From NCBI GenBank assembly GCA_051875715.1, contig JBJEHD010000024.1, positions 103,804-167,803 on the forward strand: 64,000 bases of DNA. The letters run 5' to 3'. The position numbers and the translations under genes were made by a program. Origin of the DNA: DYCT01 sp051875715. Lineage in GTDB: Bacteria > Bacteroidota > Bacteroidia > Bacteroidales > Bacteroidaceae. The notes beneath the pieces are model-generated. The model saw only the letters and a program-made list of their open reading frames with translations. It did no database searches and had not been told where the DNA came from. Positions 42,193 to 52,166 of the stretch are shown in pieces. Position 1 is the stretch's first letter. Each line of letters opens with the position of its first letter.

Positions 42193-42918
42193 ATGGAACA
42201 GAAATATACCGGCATCGTCTTGCGCACGGTGAAATACAACGACACATCGGTCATCGCCGATCTTTATACGGCCGAGAGTGGACGCATCTCCCTGTTAGCG
42301 CCCATCCCCCGCTCGCGAAAGTCGCTTGTCCGGACGTCGTTACTCCAACCTCTGGCCATTTTGGAGGTAGAAGCATGCACACGCCCCTCCGGTTTGCTCA
42401 GCCGTATCAAGGAAGCCCGTGTGGCTCTGCCCCTGCTCGACCTGCCCTTTCATCCACACAAATCCGCCATCGCGCTTTTCCTGGCGGAATTCATCCACCG
42501 CTCCATACGCGAGGAGGAAGCCAACCTCCCGCTATTCGCCTACCTGCAACATGCCATCTGTTGGCTCGATGCTTGCCGTACTTCCTTCGCCAATTTCCAC
42601 CTGGTATTTCTGCTGCGGCTTTCACGTTTCATCGGTTTGTGGCCCAACACAGAGGGTTACCAAGACGGAGATTGGTTCGACTTGTACAACGCCTGCTTCA
42701 CTCATCAGCGACCGACACACGCTGCCATCCTTCCACCCGATGAGGCGAAAGCCGTCCGACACCTCATGCGTATGAATTTCGACACCATGCACCTCTTCGC
42801 CATGAACCACCACCAGCGCAATCGCTGCCTGGAGGTCATCCTCAACTATTATCGTCTACACCTGCCCGGGCTGCCAGAACTGAAATCCGTCGGCGTACTT
42901 CAGGAATTGTTTTCCTGA
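42193..42918 (+). CDS. recO: DNA repair protein RecO
   Basis: A 241-residue protein of the RecFOR pathway that helps load RecA onto SSB-coated single-stranded DNA. The N-terminal OB fold is clear (YTGIVLRTVKYNDTSVIADLYTAESGRISLLA), followed by a helical domain. The four-cysteine zinc site found in many RecO proteins is absent, as is common in this phylum. A single gene with its own promoter, divergent from the tRNA-Glu/rpsT unit. Confidence 0.9.
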   Translation: MEQKYTGIVLRTVKYNDTSVIADLYTAESGRISLLAPIPRSRKSLVRTSLLQPLAILEVEACTRPSGLLSRIKEARVALPLLDLPFHPHKSAIALFLAEFIHRSIREEEANLPLFAYLQHAICWLDACRTSFANFHLVFLLRLSRFIGLWPNTEGYQDGDWFDLYNACFTHQRPTHAAILPPDEAKAVRHLMRMNFDTMHLFAMNHHQRNRCLEVILNYYRLHLPGLPELKSVGVLQELFS

Positions 42919-43042
42919 CGGCCCCACCCGCCATTCTGCGTCTTCCGTCTACAGCAACGGCTTGAGCAGCCTCATGCAGATGGCTGCACAGGCCTCCGGA
43001 GGCACTTGCGCCAACGAGCGGAGGCTATTGCCCCAAAGGAGA

Positions 43043-43084
43043 AAGGCTTCGAGCCAGGCATCCGTATGCCCCACCCGAAGCCTT
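43043..43084 (-). terminator. Terminator at the end of the division cluster
   Basis: On the minus strand AAGGCTTCG pairs with CGAAGCCTT, with an inner GGCAT/ATGCC stem, followed by TCTCCTTT. It lies 21 bases after the yqeY stop. The rest of 42919-43042 shows nothing convincing. Confidence 0.7.
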
Positions 43085-43105
43085 ATGTTTTCAGCGTAAA
43101 AGCGA

Positions 43106-43555
43106 TTAACCCAGCAACTGCTTCACCAGTGCCGAGATAGCCCTTCCTTCAGCCTTTCCAGCCAATCGTTTGGTCGCCACGCCCATCACCTTGCCCATGT
43201 CCTTTGGACCGGTGGCGCCGGTTTCGGCAATGATTTCCTTCACGGCGGCAGCCAGTTCATCCGCGCTCATTTGTTTTGGCAAGTAAGCCTCAATGACGGC
43301 CACCTGAGCCAATTCGTCTTCAGCCAGATCCGCGCGTCCCTGTCCGCGATAGATTTCGGCGGCATCCTTGCCTTGTTTAGCCAGTTTCTGCAGAATCTTG
43401 AGTGCCGCGTCGTCGGTCAGCGTATCGTTGGCCCCCGGAGCCGTCTTAGCCTCCAAGAAGAACTTTTTGATATTGCGCAATGTCTCCAGTTTCACTTTGT
43501 CCTTGGCCTTCATGGCCTCTTTGATGTCATTGCTGATTTGTTCGAATAAATCCAT
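43106..43555 (-). CDS. GatB/YqeY domain-containing protein
   Basis: A 149-residue helical protein resembling the tRNA-binding C-terminal domain of the GatB amidotransferase subunit (MDLFEQISNDIKEAMKAKDKVKLETLRNIK; GPKDMGKVMGVATKRLAGKAEG). Free-standing YqeY proteins have no firmly established role; tRNA binding is suggested by the fold. It is the last gene of the division cluster, 16 bases after ftsZ, and is followed by the terminator. Confidence 0.92.
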   Translation of the reverse strand: MDLFEQISNDIKEAMKAKDKVKLETLRNIKKFFLEAKTAPGANDTLTDDAALKILQKLAKQGKDAAEIYRGQGRADLAEDELAQVAVIEAYLPKQMSADELAAAVKEIIAETGATGPKDMGKVMGVATKRLAGKAEGRAISALVKQLLG

Positions 43556-43571
43556 AGTTGTTTGTATTTAG

Positions 43572-44858
43572 TTAGAAAATAATCTGTCCGCCGTTCTCAC
43601 CTCCGTCGGCAATCGGCTCTTCTTCTATTTCCACCACGGCTTTCGAGCGAATGCTCTCCAGCGTTGCCTTGCTCCGGCTGTAGGTCGGCGACATTTCCAC
43701 CGAGGAAATGATGTTTTCGTTGTCCAGATCTTCGGGCGAAAAGATATAGAAATAGCGTTTCCGCACATGCTTTCCCTGTACGGCGTTGACCAAATCTGCC
43801 CCATAGACATCCTTGATACGCTTCTGTTTGATCTCTTCCACCTCCTCGTTGACCTCCTCGCTCGTAAAGTCGCGCACATCGAACCCAGAAGCCAGCAACG
43901 TGATCTTTACTTTTTTATCCAGCGTCTTGTCCGTACCATATCCCCAAATCACCTTGACGTTGGGATTCAGTTTCTTCATAAAGTCATGGATGGCGTTGAT
44001 TTCTTCCATCATGAAATTGGCGTCTTCGCTGAAGGTCAGATACAACAAAATCTTTTGCGCGTTCACAATGTCCGTGTTATTCAGCAGCGGAGAGTGCAAG
44101 GCGTTCTGGATGGCTTGTTCCACGCGGTTGTCTCCTTCCCCCAGGCCCGAGCTAATGATGGCTACGCCTCCGTTTCGCAGCGTAGTACATACGTCGGCGA
44201 AGTCGAGGTTGATGATGCCCTCCTCGGTGATGATTTCCACGATGCTTCGTGCCGCCACCGAAAGGGTATCGTCCGACTTCACGAATGCGTTCACAAACGT
44301 CAGGTCGGGATAGATGGAGCGCAAGCGTTCGTTATTGATAATCATCAGCGCGTCGACGTTCTGCTTGATTTGTTCCAGGCCTTCGATGGCCTGCATGATT
44401 TTTTCTGTACCTTCAAACAAGAAGGGAATGGTGACGATGCCGATGGTCAGGATGTTCATCTCTTTGGCGATGCGAGCCACCACCGGTGCGGCTCCCGTAC
44501 CGGTTCCACCACCCATACCGGCCGTGATGAACACCATCTGCGTCCCATCGTTGAGCAACTTGCGTATTTCCTCCATGCTCTCTTCGGCAGCATCCTTTGC
44601 TTTCGACGGTTCGTTGCCCGCCCCCAGGCCGTAAGTAACATTCGGGCCCAACTGCAACTTCACCGGTATCGGCGACTTTGCTAGGGCCTGGTTGTCCGTG
44701 TTGCATAATGCGAAGGTCACCCCGTGAATGCCTTCTTTGAACATGTGGTTGACGGCGTTACCTCCACCACCGCCCACACCGATTACTTTGATGATGCTTG
44801 GCATGTCAGCCGTTGCAAAGTCAAAAGGCATCGTTCCATTATTCGTATTGTCCATCAT
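43572..44858 (-). CDS. ftsZ: Cell division protein FtsZ
   Basis: A 428-residue tubulin-like GTPase that forms the division ring. The GTP-binding signature GGGTGTG is at about residues 117-123 (GMGGGTGTGAAPV); IKVIGVGGGGGNAVNHM is the first nucleotide loop, and the T7 loop NLDFADVCTTL is present. A long variable linker leads to the C-terminus. It starts 20 bases after ftsA and is probably expressed from the cluster transcript. Confidence 0.98.
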   Translation of the reverse strand: MMDNTNNGTMPFDFATADMPSIIKVIGVGGGGGNAVNHMFKEGIHGVTFALCNTDNQALAKSPIPVKLQLGPNVTYGLGAGNEPSKAKDAAEESMEEIRKLLNDGTQMVFITAGMGGGTGTGAAPVVARIAKEMNILTIGIVTIPFLFEGTEKIMQAIEGLEQIKQNVDALMIINNERLRSIYPDLTFVNAFVKSDDTLSVAARSIVEIITEEGIINLDFADVCTTLRNGGVAIISSGLGEGDNRVEQAIQNALHSPLLNNTDIVNAQKILLYLTFSEDANFMMEEINAIHDFMKKLNPNVKVIWGYGTDKTLDKKVKITLLASGFDVRDFTSEEVNEEVEEIKQKRIKDVYGADLVNAVQGKHVRKRYFYIFSPEDLDNENIISSVEMSPTYSRSKATLESIRSKAVVEIEEEPIADGGENGGQIIF

Positions 44859-44878
44859 AGTTGTACCTCTTTAAGCTG

Positions 44879-46288
44879 TTACGCATTTCTCTTATCATTG
44901 TCTTCTTCGTCGTCGAACAGGCCTCCCAGCGCCTTGGTACCGGTCGATCGAATTTCTTCTCCCACCTTCTTGAAGCGGCCGAAGAATCCGCCTCGCTGCT
45001 GTTTCCGTCTGCGTTCGGCTTCTTCTTTTGCTTTCAGTTGTTCTTCCTCCCGTTGTTTGCGGAGTTGTTCCTCCTTCTCATCCTCCATCACGGAGCCAAA
45101 CACCTGGTCGAGTGGTATCACCTCCTCGTGGCGTGGACGGCAGCAATTGACATCACCGGCAAAGAGCAAGCCCAATATCGTGCAATGCGTGCCATCGGTC
45201 TTGACGAGCCCCGGAAGCGAGGCCTTCACGCCCTGCAGTACGGAACGCACGGTGCGCACCTTGTCGATTTTCGACAATTTCCGCATGACGTCCTCCATGC
45301 CTTTAAGGTTCGCTCCACCTCCGGTCAGCACGATGCCCGACAACAGTTGTGCATCGTATCCTGACGACTGTATCTGATTCCACACGTTGGCCATGATTTC
45401 CTCCGCACGAGCCTCAACTATGTCGTTCAAGTCGCGGTCGCATACTTTACGCTGGTCGCTGAGTTCAATCATGATTGGTTCCTCGCCCTCGGAGTCCGTT
45501 TTCAGCACAGCATTGCCATACCGTTGTTTCAGCGCTTCCGCTTCCGCCGTTTCTATTTGCAAGCTGCAGATGTCGCGCGTGATGCTGGTTCCTCCAATCG
45601 GGATGACGGAGAGATGGCGCAGGATATTGTTTTTATAGACAGCTACCGTGGTTGTGTCGGCTCCCAAATCCACCAGGGCACATCCCGACCGCTTTTCAGC
45701 ATCGCTCAGCAGCACATCGGCCATGGCCACGGGCGAGATAAAATAGTCGGCCACATCAATATTGGCCTGTGCGAAGCAGCGTTCCAGATTCTTTTTCAGC
45801 GTATTGCGAGCAACAATATTCAGGAAACGTCCCTCAATATGGTTACCCAGCACACCGACCGGGTCGGTAACAAAGTTGTTGCCAATACGGTACTCCTGCG
45901 GCGCGACATCCAGGATTTCGAAATCAACAATCGGTACGCCCGTGTTTTCGTCGTTGATTTCCGCGACCAATTCTTCGGAGATGCCGTTGGCATCCTCCAG
46001 ATGGCGTACGACCGTATTCTTCACTGTCCGCAGCGACTGTCCGCCAATGCCCACATACACCTGGGAGATTTCCGCATCCAGTTCACCTTCCAGTTTGTTG
46101 ATAATAGACGTCAGACACTGCGCCGTCTTGTTCAGATTATAAATCATACCCTTTCGTACGCATAGGTACGATTCCTCACTTGCACAAGCCAACACATACA
46201 TACTTCCATCGCTGTTCTTCCTTCCCGCCATGCCCGTTATCTTCGACGAGCCCAGCTCGATAGCCACAATAAAATCCGTCTCAGCCAT
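44879..46288 (-). CDS. ftsA: Cell division protein FtsA
   Basis: A 469-residue actin-like ATPase that ties FtsZ filaments to the membrane. The N-terminal phosphate loop is VAIELGSSKITGMAG, the SHS2-type domain lies near 85-160, and the second phosphate loop is CALVDLGADTTTVAVY. After residue ~400 a very charged Glu/Lys/Arg coil (EDEKEEQLRKQREEEQ) precedes a likely membrane-binding amphipathic helix (GGFFGRFKKVGEEI). The extended tail is longer than in E. coli FtsA. It starts 5 bases after ftsQ. Confidence 0.96.
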   Translation of the reverse strand: MAETDFIVAIELGSSKITGMAGRKNSDGSMYVLACASEESYLCVRKGMIYNLNKTAQCLTSIINKLEGELDAEISQVYVGIGGQSLRTVKNTVVRHLEDANGISEELVAEINDENTGVPIVDFEILDVAPQEYRIGNNFVTDPVGVLGNHIEGRFLNIVARNTLKKNLERCFAQANIDVADYFISPVAMADVLLSDAEKRSGCALVDLGADTTTVAVYKNNILRHLSVIPIGGTSITRDICSLQIETAEAEALKQRYGNAVLKTDSEGEEPIMIELSDQRKVCDRDLNDIVEARAEEIMANVWNQIQSSGYDAQLLSGIVLTGGGANLKGMEDVMRKLSKIDKVRTVRSVLQGVKASLPGLVKTDGTHCTILGLLFAGDVNCCRPRHEEVIPLDQVFGSVMEDEKEEQLRKQREEEQLKAKEEAERRRKQQRGGFFGRFKKVGEEIRSTGTKALGGLFDDEEDNDKRNA

Positions 46289-46293
46289 ATCTT

Positions 46294-47028
46294 TTATTCC
46301 TTTTTAGTGCAAATAATTTGATTCATAAATTCCAAGTTGATGCGACTGTATTTGTTCCAGCCCACTTGGCTCAACGCCTTCTCGTAGAAAAGTTTCAGGC
46401 GTTCCAGTTTTCTTTCAAAGTGATCCAACGTACCCAAAAACACAATGTGTTCGCCTACGCGGGGCACCAATTCCAATTCTTTTCGGGCGTTCACGTGAAT
46501 CTGTTCAATCTGTGCGTTCCAAAAGGGATTCTCCTTAAGGAACATCGCCAACCGATATAATTCCGTCTGAGCGTATTCCTTATCCACGGCACCCGTTGCC
46601 ACCGGCAAGTGCGACACATAACCGGCCGTCGACGGCACCAGACTTCCTTTACCGTCGATGTAGAAGTTCTCTCCCTTCTCGTTGATGACGTGCATGACGG
46701 GCACCCTTGGAATGATTTCCACACACAAAGTCGCGTCGGTCGACTTATAGCATTCCGCCCTTTCTATCAGAGGGCAGACCAACAGTTGTTTCTCCATCAA
46801 GTCAGTCCGGATGTCATCCATCGACAATCCAATCGGGTAAGTGCCGTGCTTACGAAAGATGGCGGCCACCTCCTCGCGCGTCACCACTGCCGAGCACGCA
46901 CTGTCTTGCAGCACCAGTTCCATCCGTTGGCAAACCTGCGCCTCCGGTTTCCGATTCAGCACGGTCAGAGCCAACACCCAGTAGGCGGCAAGCAACGACA
47001 AGACGATTATCGACAACACCCGTTTCAT
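46294..47028 (-). CDS. ftsQ: Cell division protein FtsQ
   Basis: A 244-residue bitopic membrane protein linking early and late division proteins. A short cytoplasmic start and one membrane helix (about residues 5-25, VLSIIVLSLLAAYWVLALTV) are followed by a periplasmic POTRA-like domain (VVTREEVAAIFRKHGTYPIG) and FtsQ domain (GENFYIDGKGSLVPSTAGY). The start overlaps the murC stop by 4 bases. Sequence identity in this family is low, so the call rests on topology and position between murC and ftsA. Confidence 0.93.
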   Translation of the reverse strand: MKRVLSIIVLSLLAAYWVLALTVLNRKPEAQVCQRMELVLQDSACSAVVTREEVAAIFRKHGTYPIGLSMDDIRTDLMEKQLLVCPLIERAECYKSTDATLCVEIIPRVPVMHVINEKGENFYIDGKGSLVPSTAGYVSHLPVATGAVDKEYAQTELYRLAMFLKENPFWNAQIEQIHVNARKELELVPRVGEHIVFLGTLDHFERKLERLKLFYEKALSQVGWNKYSRINLEFMNQIICTKKE

Positions 47029-48407
47029 CCGACACGCTCCTCCAGCAATTGACGGATGGCCGGGACGTAGTTTTCCACATCCCCTGCCCCCAATGTAATT
47101 AAGACCTCAATCGGTTTCTTGCGCAGCACGTCCAGCAGTTCCTCCTTCCGGCACATCTGCTTCTGTATGCCCGGCCGGAGGTTGTCATAAATCAGACGAC
47201 TTGTCACACCGGGGATGGGAAGTTCGCGGGCCGGATAGATGTCCAGCAAGACAACCTCGTCGAGCAATGACAGGCTCTCGGCAAACTCGCGATAAAAATC
47301 GCGTGTCCGGGTGTACAAATGGGGCTGGAAGACCGCTGTAATCTTCCGGTCTTTGTATAAGGCACGCACCGACAGGATGCTCTGTCTGATTTCGGCTGGA
47401 TGGTGGGCATAGTCGCTCAAGAACACCACTTTGTCCGTCTTTATTTTGAAATCGAACCGACGGTCCACTCCCTCGAAAGAGGCCATGCCGTTGCGCAGTT
47501 CGCCCGCCGTCAGTCCGTTGAGCCAGGCCAACGCCATCGCCGCCACGCCGTTCTCAATATTGATCAGCACCGGCACCCCCAGACGGATGTCGGCTATCAC
47601 CTCCGAAGGCGTGACAAAGTCAAACACAATCGTACCCTGCCCGATGCGGATGTTCTCCGCATGAAAATCGCCCGAGTCTTTCGAATACGTATACACACGC
47701 ACACCGGGCTGCACGTCCGGCTGCAGGGAAATGCCTTCGCGCATCAACAGGCATCCTCCGGGGCGGATGAGCGAAGTATAATGACGGAAACTCTCCAAAT
47801 ATGCCTCTTGCGTGCCGTAGATGTCCAAATGGTCCGGATCGGTAGCCGTCACCACCGACATATATGGCGACAGCCAATGGAAAGAGCGATCAAACTCGTC
47901 GGCCTCGATGACCACGAAGTCGCTATCCGGCGACAAGATCAGGTTAGTTCCGTAGTTCTTCGAGATGCCACCCAAAAACGCCGTACAGTCCAAATGCGAC
48001 TGGTGCATCAGGTGGGCCAGCATGGTCGACGTCGTTGTCTTTCCGTGTGTGCCGGCCACGCACAGTCCCTTGCCCGCACGTGTCAGCATGCCCAACACCT
48101 GCGAGCGTTTCTGTATCTCGAACCCTTGCGTCCGGAAATAGACCAATTCCCGATGGTCGGACGGAATGGCCGGCGTATACACAACCAACGTCGACGATTC
48201 GTCGCGAAAAGTCGGCGGTATCAAATCCACATCCTCTTCGTAATGAATCTGTGCTCCTTCTTCCACCAACTTTTCCGTCAGTTCGGTCGGAGTTCGGTCG
48301 TAGCCCGCCACACGCTTGCCACGCGACAGGAAAAAACGCACCAGTGCACTCATGCCAATACCGCCCGCACCGATGAAATAAACTGACTTCAACGTATTAA
48401 TATCCAT
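47025..48407 (-). CDS. murC: UDP-N-acetylmuramate--L-alanine ligase
   Basis: A 460-residue cytoplasmic Mur ligase adding L-alanine to UDP-MurNAc. The N-terminal dinucleotide-like loop is FIGAGGIGMSALVRFF and the ATP-binding loop is GTHGKTTTS (near residues 119-127). It overlaps murG by 11 bases and ftsQ by 4, indicating tight translational coupling. Confidence 0.97.
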   Translation of the reverse strand: MDINTLKSVYFIGAGGIGMSALVRFFLSRGKRVAGYDRTPTELTEKLVEEGAQIHYEEDVDLIPPTFRDESSTLVVYTPAIPSDHRELVYFRTQGFEIQKRSQVLGMLTRAGKGLCVAGTHGKTTTSTMLAHLMHQSHLDCTAFLGGISKNYGTNLILSPDSDFVVIEADEFDRSFHWLSPYMSVVTATDPDHLDIYGTQEAYLESFRHYTSLIRPGGCLLMREGISLQPDVQPGVRVYTYSKDSGDFHAENIRIGQGTIVFDFVTPSEVIADIRLGVPVLINIENGVAAMALAWLNGLTAGELRNGMASFEGVDRRFDFKIKTDKVVFLSDYAHHPAEIRQSILSVRALYKDRKITAVFQPHLYTRTRDFYREFAESLSLLDEVVLLDIYPARELPIPGVTSRLIYDNLRPGIQKQMCRKEELLDVLRKKPIEVLITLGAGDVENYVPAIRQLLEERVG

Positions 48408-49527
48408 GTTCTTGCTTGTATTTTTCTGCCAGTTTGCACACTTCCTTTGCTATCACATCCGCCGCATCGGCATACGCCAGTTTGGCTATTTCCCTGCTCA
48501 GGCATTGCAATGTTTCAGGTTCTTCCACAGTCCGGAGAGCCAGGTCGAGCAGTTTCCCGTGCGCTTCTCCGTCCTTCACGTACAGAGCCGCTCCTTTGTC
48601 GGCCAAAGCCAGAGCGTTCTTGGTCTGATGGTCTTCGGCCACATTGGGCGAAGGCACCAGGACGACAGGTTTCTGCAGCAGACAAAATTCCGAGATGGAA
48701 CCGGCCCCCGCACGCGAGATGACCAGGTCCGCTGCGCTGTAGGCATCGGGCATCCGCGAAATGAAATCGGTCAGATGTAGCATCGGCAGTTCGCCGGCGT
48801 TCGCTACCGCCTCTTTGGCTTGTTCATAATACCCCCTCCCGGTCTGCCAGATGAATTGCACGCCGGATTGTTTGATGCGTTCCAAACCTTGTATCATACA
48901 CTCGTTCAACGTGCGTGCTCCCAAACTTCCTCCCACCAGCAGGATAGTCTTCTTATCCGGATCAAGTCCGAACGAGCGAACGGCTTCCTCGCGAGGCGTC
49001 CGTTTGTTCAGCAGTTCCTGTCGCACCGGATTACCTGTCAGCAGAATTTTCTCCTGCGGAAAGAAACGTTCCATTCCCTCATAAGCCACACAAATCTTCG
49101 ACGCCCCTTTGGCCAGCAGTTTGTTGGTGACGCCGGCATACGAATTCTGTTCCTGAATAAGCGTAGGAATACCCATCATCCCTGCCGTTTTCAGCGTCGG
49201 GCCGCTGGCGAATCCGCCCACCCCTACGGCTACATACGGCCGGAAACGCTTGATGATGCTGCGCGCCATCCACTGACTCTTCACGATTTTACACATGACC
49301 GCCACATTTCTGAGCAGATGTTTTCGGTCGAAGCCGCATATCGGCAATCCCTCTATCGGATAGCCGGCAGCCGGCACACGTTGCATCTCCATCCGTCCTT
49401 CAGCCCCTACGAACAGGATGTCTGCATCCGGATGTAGTTCCTTGATGGCGTTGGCTATCGACACGGCCGGGAAGATATGTCCTCCCGTGCCGCCCCCGCT
49501 TATGATGATTCTTAAGGCCGTTTCCAT
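48397..49527 (-). CDS. murG: UDP-GlcNAc:lipid I N-acetylglucosaminyltransferase MurG
   Basis: A 376-residue peripheral membrane glycosyltransferase that makes lipid II. The N-terminal loop GGGTGGHIFPAVSIA and the donor-binding region VISRAGAGSISEF with LVPSPNVAEDHQTKNA are intact. The start METALRIIISGGG is chosen by family likeness; an ATG 14 codons earlier would overlap ftsW. Confidence 0.97.
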   Translation of the reverse strand: METALRIIISGGGTGGHIFPAVSIANAIKELHPDADILFVGAEGRMEMQRVPAAGYPIEGLPICGFDRKHLLRNVAVMCKIVKSQWMARSIIKRFRPYVAVGVGGFASGPTLKTAGMMGIPTLIQEQNSYAGVTNKLLAKGASKICVAYEGMERFFPQEKILLTGNPVRQELLNKRTPREEAVRSFGLDPDKKTILLVGGSLGARTLNECMIQGLERIKQSGVQFIWQTGRGYYEQAKEAVANAGELPMLHLTDFISRMPDAYSAADLVISRAGAGSISEFCLLQKPVVLVPSPNVAEDHQTKNALALADKGAALYVKDGEAHGKLLDLALRTVEEPETLQCLSREIAKLAYADAADVIAKEVCKLAEKYKQEHGY

Positions 49528-49540
49528 ATCGATTCGTTTT

Positions 49541-50800
49541 TTATGCTTGTTTCGTTTCCGCTTCCACATCCTGCAACATTTGGGCCGAAGGCTCTTCCGG
49601 CCGCAGCCCTCCTTCGGGCACGGTTTCCGTAACCAGTTTGGCTTCCTGTTCCATGGTGTATCGGCTCACGCTCAATATCATTCCTATATACACGCAATTG
49701 ATCAAGGTCGAGGTACCACCCTTACTTATCAGCGGCAAAGGCTGCCCGGTCACGGGGAAGAGCCCCACGGCCACCATCATGTTCAAGATGGCCTGCGACA
49801 CCAGAATCAAGGCAATGCCGACAACCAGGAAGGTGGCAAAGTTCCCTTTCGCCTTCCGGGCTATCTTGCCCGCTCGCAAAAGCAGACATACGTAGAGGAA
49901 TACCACAAAGGCTCCTCCTATCAGCCCCAGTTCTTCAATGATGATGGCAAAGATGAAGTCAGAGAAGGCCTGCGACAAGAAATCGCGTTGCACGCTGTTG
50001 CCCGGCATCTTGCCAATCAGATGGCTGGATGCGATGGCAATGTTGGCATGTGCCTTTTGGGCGTTTTTGTCGATGTCGTAGGCTTCAGGCGTCACGGGAG
50101 TCTCGTCGACAAACGAGCGGATGCGGTTCTGCCACGTACCCAACCGGTGCAACCCCGGCGTTTCCTGCAGCACCCCCTTGGGTATCACAGTCAAAGTAAC
50201 GACGGCCAATCCACCGGCCAGCGCCATGATGCCCAGCATCTTTCCCCACTGACGAAAAGGCACACGCCCGATGAACATCATCAACACCACGACGCCAAAC
50301 AGGAGCATGGCTGTACTCAAGTTCTCCGGGGCGATGGCCAGACAAGTGGCACCTGCTATCCACATGATGTATTTAAAGGCTTTCGGATCCGCTCCGTCTT
50401 CGCCCTGCATCTTGCCCAATATTACGGCAGTCGTGACGACCACCGCCAGTTTGGCGAACTCCGACGGCTGGAACTGCACACCGAAGAGATTCATCCAGCG
50501 GGCCGCCCCGTTCGTCATCGCGCCAAGAAACGTCACCACCAACAGCATCACGAGTGAAATCGGGACCAGTACCACCAGCCCTTGAAACCACTTGTAGTTG
50601 ACGTTGTGCACCACCCACACGACCACTGCGCCCACAATCAAGAACACGATGTGCTGGGTGATGGGCCCCCAGTGGTTTCCACTCTTGTAGATCAACGTAC
50701 TGGATGCGCTATAGACTTCGACGATGGAGATGAGGCACAAGAACAAATAGATAATCCATACCACCCGATCTCCCTTGAACAGTTTTCCAATAAAATCCAT
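49541..50800 (-). CDS. ftsW: Peptidoglycan glycosyltransferase FtsW
   Basis: A 419-residue SEDS-family polytopic membrane protein that polymerises septal glycan with its partner FtsI. About ten membrane helices are visible, with the family features EVYSASSTLIY near the N-terminus, QPSEFAKLA in the conserved loop, and GLFPVTGQPLPLISKGGTS near the C-terminus. It ends 13 bases before murG. Confidence 0.96.
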   Translation of the reverse strand: MDFIGKLFKGDRVVWIIYLFLCLISIVEVYSASSTLIYKSGNHWGPITQHIVFLIVGAVVVWVVHNVNYKWFQGLVVLVPISLVMLLVVTFLGAMTNGAARWMNLFGVQFQPSEFAKLAVVVTTAVILGKMQGEDGADPKAFKYIMWIAGATCLAIAPENLSTAMLLFGVVVLMMFIGRVPFRQWGKMLGIMALAGGLAVVTLTVIPKGVLQETPGLHRLGTWQNRIRSFVDETPVTPEAYDIDKNAQKAHANIAIASSHLIGKMPGNSVQRDFLSQAFSDFIFAIIIEELGLIGGAFVVFLYVCLLLRAGKIARKAKGNFATFLVVGIALILVSQAILNMMVAVGLFPVTGQPLPLISKGGTSTLINCVYIGMILSVSRYTMEQEAKLVTETVPEGGLRPEEPSAQMLQDVEAETKQA

Positions 50801-50826
50801 GACTTCATCCTCCTTTTCTGTTTACC

Positions 50827-52161
50827 TCACAACGCCCGTACGCATGCCTTGAACTGGTCACCCCGGTCCTCATAACTCTTAAAGAGGTCGAAACTGGCGC
50901 AACAAGGGCTCAACAACACCGTATCGCCTTTTTGGGCCATCCGATAGGCCGCCTCTACTGCATCCTGCATGCTTTGTACGTCTGCCACGGGCAAACCAAA
51001 GCAGTCGAAGAAATCGTGCAGTTTCTCGTTGTGCAGTCCCAGATAGACCAAGGCGCGGCATTTTTCCTTCACCAGGTCCTCAATCTCCGTATAGTCGTTG
51101 CCCTTGTCTTTTCCACCCAGAATCAGCACCGTCGGTGTTCTCATGCTCTGGAGTGCGTACCAGCACGAATTCACGTTGGTGGCTTTCGAGTCGTTGATGT
51201 ATTCCACACCTCTCACGCTGGCCACCTTTTCCAGTCGGTGCTCCACGCCCTTGAAATCCCTCAAAGCTTCGCGGATACATTCCTTCCGAATACCGGCCAG
51301 ATTGGCCGAAATGCCGGCGGCCAACGAGTTATATAGGTTGTGCTGCCCGGTCAATGCCAGTTCCTCCTGCTCCATATTGAACGCCATCGGTTCGGTGAAG
51401 TAGACCTTGTGGTCTTCCGTGTATGCCTTCACCCCGGCTTCCTTCAGTGCCGAGAACGGATACAGTTTGGCATGGATGCCGTATTTATGCAGTTCATGCT
51501 GAATGATGGGGTCGTCGTTCCAGAACACGAAGGCATCGTCGTCCGTCTGGTTTTGGATGATGCGGAACTTGGCGTCCACGTACTTCTGCATCTCGTGGTC
51601 GTAGCGGTCCAAGTGGTCCGGCGTGATATTCATCAGCACGGCGATGTTGGCGCGGAAGTCGTACATGTTGTCCAGTTGGAAACTACTCAGTTCTATCACA
51701 TAGTAATCGTGCTGGTTTTCGGCCACTTGCAGCGCCAGGCTGTTTCCGATGTTTCCCGCCAGTCCCACGTTCAGTCCGGCTTTCTTGAAGATGTGATAAA
51801 TCAAGGAAGTCGTCGTCGTCTTGCCGTTGCTTCCGGTGATGCAAATCATCTTCGCATCCGTGTAACGTCCGGCAAATTCGATTTCCGAAATAATGGGCGT
51901 CCCTTGTTCCTTGAGCCGGAGCACCAGAGGTGCATCGTTCGGGATGCCGGGGCTCTTGATGACCTCGTCGGCATTCAAGATGCGTTCTTCCGTGTGTTGT
52001 CCTTCCTCCCATTGGATTCCTCGCGAGTCCAACAGGGTCTTGTACTTGTCCTTAATCGACGACATATCGGAAACAAAGACATCAAAACCCTGCTTCTGCG
52101 CCAGCACAGCCGCTCCAGTTCCGCTTTCGCCTGCTCCCAATACCACAATTCTCTTCGACAT
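50827..52161 (-). CDS. murD: UDP-N-acetylmuramoylalanine--D-glutamate ligase
   Basis: A 444-residue Mur ligase adding D-glutamate. The start MSKRIVVLGAGESGTGAA gives the typical Rossmann N-terminus; an upstream in-frame ATG overlaps mraY. The ATP loop is GSNGKTTTT (near residues 109-117), and NDSKATN and LILGGKDKGNDY are conserved C-terminal segments. It starts 5 bases after mraY. Confidence 0.97.
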   Translation of the reverse strand: MSKRIVVLGAGESGTGAAVLAQKQGFDVFVSDMSSIKDKYKTLLDSRGIQWEEGQHTEERILNADEVIKSPGIPNDAPLVLRLKEQGTPIISEIEFAGRYTDAKMICITGSNGKTTTTSLIYHIFKKAGLNVGLAGNIGNSLALQVAENQHDYYVIELSSFQLDNMYDFRANIAVLMNITPDHLDRYDHEMQKYVDAKFRIIQNQTDDDAFVFWNDDPIIQHELHKYGIHAKLYPFSALKEAGVKAYTEDHKVYFTEPMAFNMEQEELALTGQHNLYNSLAAGISANLAGIRKECIREALRDFKGVEHRLEKVASVRGVEYINDSKATNVNSCWYALQSMRTPTVLILGGKDKGNDYTEIEDLVKEKCRALVYLGLHNEKLHDFFDCFGLPVADVQSMQDAVEAAYRMAQKGDTVLLSPCCASFDLFKSYEDRGDQFKACVRAL

Positions 52162-52166
52162 TTCTT

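Noticed and set aside
42950..43105. A minus-strand frame of about 50 codons reading NIRLRVGHTDAWLEAFLLWGN after yqeY
   Set aside because: It overlaps the yqeY terminator, has no upstream start or ribosome binding site, and no family likeness is recognised.
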